From: SIG78 sp036677805
GTDB taxonomy: Bacteria > Verrucomicrobiota > Lentisphaeria > Victivallales > Victivallaceae
DNA length: 64,000 nt
NCBI GenBank assembly: GCA_036677805.1
Contig: JAVBVS010000011.1
Span: 76,843-140,842 of the forward strand
Direction of reading: 5' to 3'
Positions 1 to 8,890 of this stretch are shown one piece after another (position 1 is the stretch's first letter; every line of letters begins with the position of its first letter). The notes beneath the pieces are model-generated. The model was given only the letters and a program-made list of their open reading frames with translations. It ran no database searches and was not told where the DNA came from. The position numbers were made by a program, and so were the translations under genes.

Positions 1-2802
1 CCCGTTGACCGCCTGCCGGTCGTCCTCGTCCAGAAAATCGAACAACGACCCCTGCCCGCTGGCCCGGTCTTTCGCCCGCGACTGGGCGCTCTTCATTGCG
101 CCTTCGGCAATCGCCAGAATCTGACTGCGGCGCAAACCGAGGGTATCGAACGCCCCGGCCCGGGTCAGGTTGTCGATCATCCGCGAATTCAGCGCATCGC
201 CGCAGCGTTCGCAGAAATCATTGAAGTCATTGAACCGGCCTTTTTCTTCGCGCGAAGCGATGATCCGCCCCGCCGCCGCCTCGCCGACGCCCTTGATCGC
301 CCCCAGCCCGAAACGGATGGCGTTGTGGTCGACGCTGAAACTGATGTCGCTCGAATTCACATCCGGCGGCAGCACCGGAATTTTCATATCGCGGCAGGCG
401 TTGATCAGGAAGGCGATTTTTTCGGCATTGTCGAGTTCGCTGGTCAGCACCGCGGCCATGAATTCCAACGGATAATTGGCCTTCAGAAAAGCGGTCCGGT
501 AAGCCACGAACGCGTAGGCCGCGCTGTGCGACTTGTTGAAGCCGTAACCGGCGAAGGTTTCGATTTTGGCCCAGATCGATTCGGCCACCGCCTTCGGAAT
601 CTGGTTGCATCGGGCGCAGCCTTCGATGAATTTGAATTTCTGCTCGGCCAGCACGTCGGCTTTTTTCTTGCCGATGGCGCGGCGCAGGATGTCGGCGCCG
701 CCGAGGGAAAATCCGGCCAGCACCTGAACCACCTGCATGATCTGCTCCTGATAAAGCATGATGCCGTAGGTTTCGGCGAGGTACTGTTCCATCTTGGGAT
801 GGTCGTAAACGATTTCCTCGATCCCGCGCTTGCGCCGGATGAAAGTGTCGATGAACTGCATCGGTCCCGGCCGGTAGATCGCAATCAACGCGATGATATG
901 CTTGAGCGTCTCCACCCCGAACTGGCGGCAGAGATTCTGCATGCCGGTGGATTCCAGCTGGAAAACCGAAACCGTATCGCCGCGGTTCAACAGTGCGAAA
1001 CTCGCCGGATCGTCCAGCGGAATTTTCGACATATCCAGTTCGATGCCGCGGTTTTTGCGGATCATGTCCACCGTGCGCTGAATCGTGGTCAGCGTACGCA
1101 ACCCCAGAAAGTCCATCTTGAGCAAGCCGAGATGTTCGCACTGGCCCGCCGGAAATTCAGTGATGACTTCGCCCTTGGCGCCCTTGGCCAGCGGCACCAG
1201 ATTGTCCAGACGCTGGTTGCAGATGATCACCCCGGCGGCGTGAATTCCCAGCTGCCGGTTGATCCCTTCCAGCACCCGCGCATGTTCGAAAATCCCCGCC
1301 ACCTCCGGCTCTTCGGCGATCATCTTGCGCAGCTCGGCCGAATCCTTCTCGGCTTTTTCCAGGGTCATTTTGGGATCGGCCGGAATTTGTTTGGTGATCC
1401 GGTCGCCCGCGGCGAAATCGTAGCCAAGCACCCGCGCCACATCCTTGACCACCGCCTTGGCTTTCAGGGTGCCGTAGGTGCAGATCTGGGCCACGCTGTC
1501 CTCGCCGTATTTGTGCCGCACGTAGTCGATCACTTCGCCGCGGCGGTCTTCGCAGAAGTCGATGTCGAAGTCCGGCGGGCTCACCCGTTCCGGGTTGAGG
1601 AAGCGTTCGAACAGCAAATCGTACTGGATCGGGTCGATGTCGGTGATCAAGGTCAGGTAGGCCACCAGGCTGCCCGCGCCGGAGCCGCGTCCCGGTCCGA
1701 CCGGAATGCCGTGATCCTTGGCGTATTTGATGAAATCGCTGACCACCAGAAAATAAGAACAGTATTGGGTCCGGTCGATCACGTCGAGTTCGAAATCCAT
1801 GCGTTCCATGATCCGGCGCTGCTCTTCGGTAAGCGCGCTCGCGGTGCGCGGATCGAAGCCGTAGCGGTACTCCATGTTGCCCAGACAGACGCCGCGCAGA
1901 TATTCTTTTTCCGGAGAACCTCCGGGAATTTCGAAAACCGGATAGTGATTGGCCTGGGGGGCATAGGTAAAATCGAAGTCGCAGCGTTCCGCCACGCCGA
2001 CGGTATTGGTGACGGCTTCGGGGATTTCGTGAAAAATCCGCTTCATCTCCTCGGGACTCTTGAAATAGAATTCCGGAAACGGAAAGCGGAACCGGTCGGG
2101 ATCGCTGAGCTTGCTCTGCGTCTGGATGCAGAGCATGATCTCATGCGCCTGAGCGTGCTCTTTTTTCAGATAATGGATATCATTGGTGGCGACCACGGGC
2201 AACTCGAATTTCCGGGCCAGCTCGATGAGGCCGCGGTTGGCGCGGCGCTCCTCCTCCATGCCGTGGTCCATGATTTCAAGATAGAAATTCTCCCGGCCGA
2301 AAATATCGCAGTGCTCGGCCACCGCCCGGGCGGCGCGCTCCATGTCGTGATCGAGAATCGCGGTCGGGATTTCGCCGCCGACGCAGGCCGACAGACACAG
2401 CAGTCCTTCATGATGCTCGCGGAGCAGATCGCGGTCCACCCGGGGCTTGTAGTACATGCCGTTGATCCAGGCTTCGGAAAGCAATTTGCACAGCGAGTGA
2501 TACCCTTTGATATTTTCCGCCAGCAGCACCAGATGGTAGCCGCGGATATGAGGCCGCGAGGGATCGCGGTCGAAGCGCGTCGTCGGCGCGACATAAACCT
2601 CGCAGCCGATGATCGGCCGGCGGCCGCCGGCGCGGAAGGTGTCGTACATATCGACCGCACCGCCGACATAGCCGTGGTCGGTAATGGCGCAGCCGATCAT
2701 GTCGTACGCTTCGGTCATCTTGAGCAAGCCTTTGACCGTACACGCCCCGTCAAGCAAACTGTAGTGCGAGTGAACATGCAAATGAACGAAATCAGCAGCC
2801 AT
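1..2802 (-). CDS. dnaE: DNA polymerase III alpha subunit, C-terminus cut by window edge
   Basis: Replicative polymerase catalytic subunit. The visible 934 codons begin MAADFVHLHVHSHYSLLDG, the PHP-domain HxHxH signature, with a further PHP motif TDHGYVGGA. The palm follows with GRGSGAGSLVAYLT and the catalytic acidic motif PDFDIDFCEDRR, then fingers (YRPGPMQFIDTFIRRK; YGIMLYQEQIMQV) and the start of the helix-hairpin-helix region. Family members run past 1,100 residues, so roughly 200 C-terminal residues lie outside the window. The start ATG is preceded by AGGAAG 7-8 bases upstream. It is of the DnaE type rather than PolC, because the PHP domain is N-terminal and not interrupted by an exonuclease. 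No start-proximal partner gene is visible; the upstream neighbour is the large sensor kinase on the same strand. Confidence 0.97.
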   Translation of the reverse strand, partial: MAADFVHLHVHSHYSLLDGACTVKGLLKMTEAYDMIGCAITDHGYVGGAVDMYDTFRAGGRRPIIGCEVYVAPTTRFDRDPSRPHIRGYHLVLLAENIKGYHSLCKLLSEAWINGMYYKPRVDRDLLREHHEGLLCLSACVGGEIPTAILDHDMERAARAVAEHCDIFGRENFYLEIMDHGMEEERRANRGLIELARKFELPVVATNDIHYLKKEHAQAHEIMLCIQTQSKLSDPDRFRFPFPEFYFKSPEEMKRIFHEIPEAVTNTVGVAERCDFDFTYAPQANHYPVFEIPGGSPEKEYLRGVCLGNMEYRYGFDPRTASALTEEQRRIMERMDFELDVIDRTQYCSYFLVVSDFIKYAKDHGIPVGPGRGSGAGSLVAYLTLITDIDPIQYDLLFERFLNPERVSPPDFDIDFCEDRRGEVIDYVRHKYGEDSVAQICTYGTLKAKAVVKDVARVLGYDFAAGDRITKQIPADPKMTLEKAEKDSAELRKMIAEEPEVAGIFEHARVLEGINRQLGIHAAGVIICNQRLDNLVPLAKGAKGEVITEFPAGQCEHLGLLKMDFLGLRTLTTIQRTVDMIRKNRGIELDMSKIPLDDPASFALLNRGDTVSVFQLESTGMQNLCRQFGVETLKHIIALIAIYRPGPMQFIDTFIRRKRGIEEIVYDHPKMEQYLAETYGIMLYQEQIMQVVQVLAGFSLGGADILRRAIGKKKADVLAEQKFKFIEGCARCNQIPKAVAESIWAKIETFAGYGFNKSHSAAYAFVAYRTAFLKANYPLEFMAAVLTSELDNAEKIAFLINACRDMKIPVLPPDVNSSDISFSVDHNAIRFGLGAIKGVGEAAAGRIIASREEKGRFNDFNDFCERCGDALNSRMIDNLTRAGAFDTLGLRRSQILAIAEGAMKSAQSRAKDRASGQGSLFDFLDEDDRQAVNG

Positions 2803-2959
2803 TTTGATGGAATCTTCCTGTATTGCGGATCATGAAAACAGTCGTCCGGCCGAACCGGAACCGGCGTTGCCGACATACTGTCGACACGCTCCGGCCGGGC
2901 ACCGCAGAAACATAGTTCCAAAGCGGTGAAAAAACAAGTCCGTTCCCCGGTTTTTTCGG

Positions 2960-2986
2960 AAAAAAGCAAAACGCCGGAAGGCGCCT
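2960..2986 (-). terminator. Probable rho-independent terminator of the sensor kinase
   Basis: On the minus strand, reading away from the kinase stop at 3041, a CGCC-TTCC-GGCG hairpin (extendable by G-T and A-T pairs) is followed by TTTTGCTTTTTT. The stem is short, so this is a moderate call. The remaining bases between the kinase and dnaE show no credible gene; the small minus-strand reading frames there lack ribosome binding sites and any recognisable sequence. Confidence 0.45.
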
Positions 2987-3040
2987 CTTTTCCGCCCCCG
3001 CCCGACGGCGGCCGCAACGCCGGACGGTGAGGCGGCGGCG

Positions 3041-6000
3041 TCACTCTTCGAGGATGGCTCCATCCCCGGCGACGGCATTCACCCCGGGCAGCTGCATCAG
3101 CACCCGGCGGATTTTATCGATCGTCACCGGTTTCAGCAAAACACCGGAAAATTCTTCCATCAGGAAGTGGTTTCCCACCTCGACATCAGCCGTCACCGCG
3201 GTGATGGTCAGCCCTTCCCGGCGACCGTCGGCATGAATCGCCCGCGCCAGCTCCACACCGGTCATTTCCGGCATCCACATATCGGTCAGCACCAGATCGA
3301 AATGGCCCTTTTCGAGTTCCGCGAGCGCCGCCTTGCCCGACTCGGCGGCCGCCACCCGGCCGACGCCGATTTTGGCGCACATGGCGGTCATCACCTTGAG
3401 ATTCATCACCACATCGTCCACCAGCAGCACGGCAATGCGGCTGAAATCGCCGGCGACGCTCCCGCCTGAAGGTTTCTCTTCCGGCACCGGCGGCAAGGAA
3501 ACGGTATCCTTCTGATAGCGAACTTTGTATAAGGTCACACCGAAGGTACTGCCCTTGCCGGGTTCGGATTCCAGCCACAGTTCGCCGCCCATGCGCTCCG
3601 CGAGCCGCTTGGCGATCGGCAATCCCAGTCCGGTGCCGTTGTTGGCGGCATTGGTGCCGCGCAGGCCCGAAAGTTGAACAAACGGCTCCAGCATCTTTTC
3701 CCGGTCGGCTTCGGCGATGCCGCTGCCGGTGTCGTCAACCATGAATTTGAAGGTGCCGATGGAATCGTCCTCGGGTTGGAATTCGGCCCGCAGCGTCACC
3801 GAACCCGCGGTCGTGAACTTCACCGCGTTGCCCATCAGATTAAACAGGATCTGGCGAATGCGGAGCTTGTCGAGCTCCATGACCGGCAGCGGCGGCACCG
3901 CCGAAAGCAGCGCCACCTCATTCTGTTCCGCCCGGTAGCGGAAGACTTTGAGCACATCTTCGGCCAGCGGCGTGAATTCCAGCGGTTCGGTGATGATCTG
4001 CATCTGCCCGGCTTCAAGCTTGGAAAGATCGAGCACATCGTTGATCAACTGCAGCAGCGAGTTGCCGGCGAACGCAATCGAATCAAGATATTCGCGCCGG
4101 ATGTCCGGCTGGAGCGCATTGTCGCGCAGCAGTTCCGCGAATCCGATCACCGCATTCAGCGGCGTCCGGATTTCATGGCTGATCGAAGCGACGAAGAAGC
4201 TCTTGGCGCGATCCGCCGCCTGAGCCTGTTCCAGCGCCAGCAGCAATCGTTCCTGCGCCTGCTTGCGTTCCAGCATCAACTCGACCAGATGCGCCGCCGA
4301 CTTCAGAAAGTTCACCCGGTGCTCGGAGAGTCTTTCGCAGGCGCCGTCTTCATAAACAATGCCGAGCCCGCCCCAGAGTTTGCCCTGGAGATAGATGCCG
4401 GCGGCGTAAAGCGACTTCATCTGATGGTCGAGAATCATCTTTTTCCAGCCGCCAAGCCCGGCCAGCACCCTGGGACGATTCAATTCCGGACAGAAAATCG
4501 TTTCCCGCCGCAAAATCTTCCGATACCACAACGCTTCGGGGGCAAACGGTTCGGCGTTGCAGTTCATGACCACCGGCTGCCGCCCCGGTTCGACATATTC
4601 GGCCAACCCGGTGGCGGTGTGTTTTTCCGAATCAAACGCCAGAATATAACAGCGCGTCGCCCCCATATGGCGGCAGATGGCCTCCAGCACCGCCTGAATC
4701 GCCTTGCCGGCGTCAGGGTCCCGGAAAAAAGCTTCAAGGCAATAATTGACCACCTGATGATTCAGGATCAATTCATTGAGATCGGTGACGTCCACCGCGC
4801 TCTTCACGATATAGCTCAAGGCGCCGCTTTCATCGAAAACCGGCTTGGCCGACACGATGTAATTGCGCTTGAGATAAACCACCTCCCGCCGTACCGGCCG
4901 GCCGGTGGCCAGCGCTTCGTACACCGGACGCAATACCCCGTCGGGCAAATTGGCGTTGAATATTTCCCAATTCTTCTCCGTGGTCAGCCGGCCGGGAACA
5001 ATTCCGGCGAGTTCGCCGACCGCGGTGTTGGCCCGTACCAGTTCGCCCTTGCTGTCATGCAGCCAGATCGGGATATCGATATGATCGAGGATCATCTGTT
5101 TTTCATGGTCTGCCTGCTTGACCGCCCACTCCTGGCGCTCGCGGATCCGGGCCAGCGCAATGATGCTGGCCATGGACCGCATCAGTTTTTCGTCGACCGC
5201 GGAGAAGTGGCGGCGGATCCGGAAAAAGCTTACGAAAATCACCGCCCACAGTTTTTCGTCGATAAAAATCGGCGCCCCGATTACCGACCGCGGCACGGAT
5301 TCCTGCGCGCCTTCGAAAATTTCCGCCTTCGCGGCATCGGAAAGCATCACCAGCTCGTTGCCCCGCATGGTTTCGCCGTACGCGGCCAGCAGCCGATCGA
5401 TCGTCCGCGGCTGAACTTCCATCTCCGCCGGCAGTCCGGACCGCGTCCAGACATCCTGAAGCGCATATTCCGCGCCCTCCCCGTCATAAACCGCAAAGGC
5501 CACGCCGTCGCAGTCGGCCTGTTCGGCAAAGACGTCGAACACCCGCCGGAGATTTTTATCGAAATCGCAGTCCACCACGATCTGCGACAGCGCGCGATTC
5601 ACGATCTGTTCGCTCCGGATCATGTCCTTGAGCTCGGAAATATCATTGGCCACGCCCAGCAGAAGCGTACGCCCGGTGGTCTCCGTGAATGCCTTTTTGA
5701 GCGTTTTGAAGTGATGGCGCACCCCGTCGGCATCCAATGCGCTCTCTTCAAATTCCTTTCCGGCGGGTTCGGCCATGATTTCCCGGTCCCGTTCCAGGAA
5801 TCGTTGCGCATCCTCTTCCGAATGGAAAAGCTCGGCATCGGTCCGGCCGATGATTTCCCCGCGCGGTTTCCCCACGAATTCCGCCAGCGCCCGGTTGCAG
5901 AGCACATAACGGAAATCGTCGTTCGGATCCTTGGCGAAGAATATGATCGGAATCGAATTGATCACCAGCTCCCACAATTCCTGGGTTTCCCGCAGCCGTC

Positions 6001-8668
6001 CGATGCTCCGGGTAATATCGGTGATATCCTGAATCACCCCGACGAACTTCACCGTCCGCGGGTCGCTGCGGTCGGCCGCCGCCCGGAGGCGGTAATAGCG
6101 CATTTCACCGCGCCGGCTGGAGCGATAGTCGAACAGCGCATCTTCGGCTTTGCCGCCGACCAGCGCCGTCCAATCGGCTTCGACCTTCTCCCAGTCGTCC
6201 GGATAAATCCATTCGCCGAGCGGCATGGACATCCGGTCGTTTTCCACCGGCAACAGCTCCGGCAACATTTTCGAACCGGTGATCTCGCCGGTGGCCGGAT
6301 CGAAGCAGAAGGCGGCCGAAAAGGTCAATTCCGAACTATATTCCAGACTGGTCAACGCCTTGCGCAACCGGTCGCGCTGCGCATAATCCTCGGTCACGTC
6401 GCGGAACACCAGAATGGCCCCGATCAACTTGCCGGCATGGCTGAAAATCGGCGCGGCGCTGTCGGCGATATGATAACGCCGGCCGTCCTGCGCCAGAAGA
6501 TCGGTATGATTGGCCAGTTCCACCACCCCGCCGGTGCGCAGCGCCCGGGTCAGCGGCGACGGCGACGGCCAGTCGTCCAGATAGCTGACAATCCGGAAAA
6601 ATTCGGTATGAGGCCGCCCCATGGCCTCGGCCTGAGTGCATCCCATCATCCGCTCGGCCACCGGGTTGAGCATGGTGATGTTGCCTTCGGCGTCGGTGGT
6701 CAGCACCCCGTCCCCGATCGCCCGGAAAGTCAATTTCAGGTGTTCGGCGGTCTCGATCGCCAGTTCCCGCTCCTTCTGGAGCTCCGCCGCCAGCGCCTTG
6801 GAACGGTCCAGCGCCTCACGCAGATCGGTCACATCCCAGGCGGCCCCGAGCAGCAGTTCGCGTCCGTCGGCGCCGCGGTAAACCTGTTTGACCACCTGAA
6901 GCCGACGAATCCGCCCCCCGCCGTCGGTCATATCCTCATAAAACTGCGCCATGCCGGCGGTTCCGGCGACAATGCCGCGGTCCACATCCGCGACCGCCGA
7001 GATTTCGGCGGCCTCATGCAGAAAGTCGCCGTCGGTTTTGCCGAGCAGCGCCCCGCGCTCCGCCTTGAAGAAATTCTCATAAGCCCGGTTGTTCATCACA
7101 TAACGGTACTCGTTCCGGATATCCTTGGCAAAAAACATCACCGGCATGGTGTCCAGCGCGAGGCTGTAGAGTTCCCGCTCCGAGCGCAGTTGTTCGGCGA
7201 AGCCCTCGGCCTGGAGGCGGGTTTTCTGGAGTTCGGCGTTGTCGTGCGAAAACCAGACCACCGCATCCTGCCGGAAAAGATGACGCGGCAGCAGGGCAAA
7301 AGTCACCGAGCGCCGCACCGCATGATACTCATAGTCGAGGGTGGTTTTTTTTCCGGTTTCAAACACCGTTTTCACCGCTTCCGCCAATTTCGGATAATCG
7401 GCGCCGGCGACATCCTTCAAACATGCAGGCTTCGCCGTCCCCTGTCCGCTTCCGGTTTCGGCCTTGAAGTAAAGGATCGACTCGTTGCGGGCCAATACGC
7501 CGATGCGTCCCGGCAGCGCCTGATACAGTTCCAGCGACTGCCGGTTCACGCGGCGGACGGCAACCAGATAAATCCCCATGCCCACCACCAGCAACAAGAG
7601 CACGACGCCGACGCCCATGATTTCATACCGGTATTCCATCCAGACGCCCGGCGGTTGATTCACCAGCAACACATCCGGCGGCAGTTTGGACAAATCCAAA
7701 TGCTGCTGCTGCAGCATCCGGTAATCGAATACCGGCCTGACCTTGCCCTGCTCCACCGGAATATCCCGGGCGCTTTTGCGGCTCAATGTCCTGCGGATCA
7801 GCTCGGCCGCAGCCCGGCCGTGTTCGGTGGCGACCGTGACATACCCGCCCAGCGCGCCGAAGCCGAGCAGCGGATCGGCGCTGACCAGATAAGGGCGTTT
7901 GCACACCTGGGCCAGGTCGAGACCGAAAGCGGAGAGATTCAAATAGGCGTTTTCCTGCACCCCGCGCCAGGGACACAGCAGCAGCAGCGAATTTTCCGGC
8001 AGCGCGGCGATGCGGTCGAACAATGCCTTGCCTTTGAATTCCCCGTTGTCGATGTAGACCATCTTGACGCCGGGAAACTCCGGCAGCGTCGCATGCAGCC
8101 GGGCCGCGAACGCCCGGCTTTCCGCCGACGAGTCGGTCAGAATCGCCACCACTTCGGTTTGAGGGTAGAGCGACAACGCCAGCCGGATGGTGGCCTCGGT
8201 GCCGAACTGTTGCACCACTCCGGTGACATTCGGATACTTTTCCTTCAAATCGGCCGGACAACTCTCGTACCCGGCGAAAACCACCGGCAGCTCCGGCGGC
8301 AATTCCTGATAATGCTCCAGTACGAAATTGATCGCCATGTCATCGAGCGCCACCACCAGAACGTATTGTTTGGCCTTCATCCGCTCCAGGCAACGCTGAA
8401 ATTTCCGCACCTGAGCCTCCCGGTCGCTGGTCCGGAGCGCATCGAACTCCACCACGTCGAATACGAGCCGCTGGTCTCCGCGGGGCGTTTCCGCAATGAT
8501 CGTATCGACCATGTTTTTGGTCCACTCATGGGTCATATGGTAGGACGCCAGAACCAGAACCTGTTGCATCGGCGGGTTTCCCGGATCATCCCCGGCATGG
8601 ATCGAAAAAGCGGCCGAAAGCAAGATCATTGCAATCGCCAGCCATTGCCACGTTACCCCCTGCCTCAT
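3041..8668 (-). CDS. Giant hybrid sensor histidine kinase with periplasmic ABC-substrate-binding-like sensor
   Basis: Membrane signal transducer, 1,875 residues. Order of domains: signal peptide (MRQGVTWQWLAIAMILLSAA); periplasmic region at about 30-330 resembling ABC_sub_bind sugar/amino-acid sensors (QQVLVLASYH, VFAGYESCPADL, VTGVVQQFGTEATIRL); transmembrane helix at about 350-375 (IMGVGVVLLLLVVGMGIYLV); several PAS domains (VMFFAKDIRNEYRYVMNNRA; AIGDGVLTTDAEGNITMLNP; IIFFAKDPNDDFRYVLCNRA; IPIWLHDSKGELVRANTAVG); two GAF-like blocks at about 1040 and 1340; HisKA with phospho-acceptor in SHEIRTPLNAVIGFAELL near 1497; HATPase with DTGSGIAEAD and GTGLGLPIAKRLAERMGG near 1675; and a C-terminal receiver with VLLVDDVVMNLKV and LTDMWMPEMTG near 1795. 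The start at 8668 is preferred over an in-frame ATG at 8704 because GGGAAGA lies 7 bases upstream and the predicted transcription start is near 8709. No cognate response regulator is adjacent, so the output target is unknown. Confidence 0.93.
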   Translation of the reverse strand: MRQGVTWQWLAIAMILLSAAFSIHAGDDPGNPPMQQVLVLASYHMTHEWTKNMVDTIIAETPRGDQRLVFDVVEFDALRTSDREAQVRKFQRCLERMKAKQYVLVVALDDMAINFVLEHYQELPPELPVVFAGYESCPADLKEKYPNVTGVVQQFGTEATIRLALSLYPQTEVVAILTDSSAESRAFAARLHATLPEFPGVKMVYIDNGEFKGKALFDRIAALPENSLLLLCPWRGVQENAYLNLSAFGLDLAQVCKRPYLVSADPLLGFGALGGYVTVATEHGRAAAELIRRTLSRKSARDIPVEQGKVRPVFDYRMLQQQHLDLSKLPPDVLLVNQPPGVWMEYRYEIMGVGVVLLLLVVGMGIYLVAVRRVNRQSLELYQALPGRIGVLARNESILYFKAETGSGQGTAKPACLKDVAGADYPKLAEAVKTVFETGKKTTLDYEYHAVRRSVTFALLPRHLFRQDAVVWFSHDNAELQKTRLQAEGFAEQLRSERELYSLALDTMPVMFFAKDIRNEYRYVMNNRAYENFFKAERGALLGKTDGDFLHEAAEISAVADVDRGIVAGTAGMAQFYEDMTDGGGRIRRLQVVKQVYRGADGRELLLGAAWDVTDLREALDRSKALAAELQKERELAIETAEHLKLTFRAIGDGVLTTDAEGNITMLNPVAERMMGCTQAEAMGRPHTEFFRIVSYLDDWPSPSPLTRALRTGGVVELANHTDLLAQDGRRYHIADSAAPIFSHAGKLIGAILVFRDVTEDYAQRDRLRKALTSLEYSSELTFSAAFCFDPATGEITGSKMLPELLPVENDRMSMPLGEWIYPDDWEKVEADWTALVGGKAEDALFDYRSSRRGEMRYYRLRAAADRSDPRTVKFVGVIQDITDITRSIGRLRETQELWELVINSIPIIFFAKDPNDDFRYVLCNRALAEFVGKPRGEIIGRTDAELFHSEEDAQRFLERDREIMAEPAGKEFEESALDADGVRHHFKTLKKAFTETTGRTLLLGVANDISELKDMIRSEQIVNRALSQIVVDCDFDKNLRRVFDVFAEQADCDGVAFAVYDGEGAEYALQDVWTRSGLPAEMEVQPRTIDRLLAAYGETMRGNELVMLSDAAKAEIFEGAQESVPRSVIGAPIFIDEKLWAVIFVSFFRIRRHFSAVDEKLMRSMASIIALARIRERQEWAVKQADHEKQMILDHIDIPIWLHDSKGELVRANTAVGELAGIVPGRLTTEKNWEIFNANLPDGVLRPVYEALATGRPVRREVVYLKRNYIVSAKPVFDESGALSYIVKSAVDVTDLNELILNHQVVNYCLEAFFRDPDAGKAIQAVLEAICRHMGATRCYILAFDSEKHTATGLAEYVEPGRQPVVMNCNAEPFAPEALWYRKILRRETIFCPELNRPRVLAGLGGWKKMILDHQMKSLYAAGIYLQGKLWGGLGIVYEDGACERLSEHRVNFLKSAAHLVELMLERKQAQERLLLALEQAQAADRAKSFFVASISHEIRTPLNAVIGFAELLRDNALQPDIRREYLDSIAFAGNSLLQLINDVLDLSKLEAGQMQIITEPLEFTPLAEDVLKVFRYRAEQNEVALLSAVPPLPVMELDKLRIRQILFNLMGNAVKFTTAGSVTLRAEFQPEDDSIGTFKFMVDDTGSGIAEADREKMLEPFVQLSGLRGTNAANNGTGLGLPIAKRLAERMGGELWLESEPGKGSTFGVTLYKVRYQKDTVSLPPVPEEKPSGGSVAGDFSRIAVLLVDDVVMNLKVMTAMCAKIGVGRVAAAESGKAALAELEKGHFDLVLTDMWMPEMTGVELARAIHADGRREGLTITAVTADVEVGNHFLMEEFSGVLLKPVTIDKIRRVLMQLPGVNAVAGDGAILEE

Positions 8669-8715
8669 CAAAAATCTTCCCGCATGAGTTGAAACCCCTG
8701 TCATAAATGATGGAT

Positions 8716-8744
8716 ACTATATCATAACGGTTTTGAATTGTCAA
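8716..8744 (-). promoter_or_regulatory. Consensus sigma70-type promoter of the sensor kinase
   Basis: On the minus strand TTGACA (8744-8739), a 17-base spacer and TATAGT (8721-8716). Transcription would start near 8709, leaving about 40 bases of leader before the ATG at 8668 and almost none before the alternative ATG at 8704. It is the closest match to the textbook consensus in the window. Confidence 0.8.
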
Positions 8745-8890
8745 TTTGCAGGAACCAAACTGCGGCGAAAAAGTTCCATTTCGTTCCTCCGGCCGTTGCG
8801 CCGGGGCCGTGCGCCGCTCCGACGCGGCATCGGCTGCGGCGCCTCCCGCGCAACCCGGATTCACGATACCCCGGACCGTCCGGTATTTTT

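Noticed and set aside
325..2835. Plus-strand open frame of 836 codons opposite dnaE
   Set aside because: Shadow of dnaE caused by high GC in third positions; no family sequence or ribosome binding site.
2715..3078. Small minus-strand frames between dnaE and the kinase
   Set aside because: No ribosome binding site or recognisable sequence; the stretch contains a probable terminator.
3674..8692. Plus-strand open frame of 1,672 codons opposite the sensor kinase
   Set aside because: His/Arg/Gln-rich antisense shadow; the opposite strand encodes recognisable domains along its whole length.
8669..8704. Upstream ATG start of the sensor kinase
   Set aside because: It would fall about 5 bases from the predicted transcription start and lacks a ribosome binding site, while 8668 has GGGAAGA at 7 bases and a clean signal peptide.
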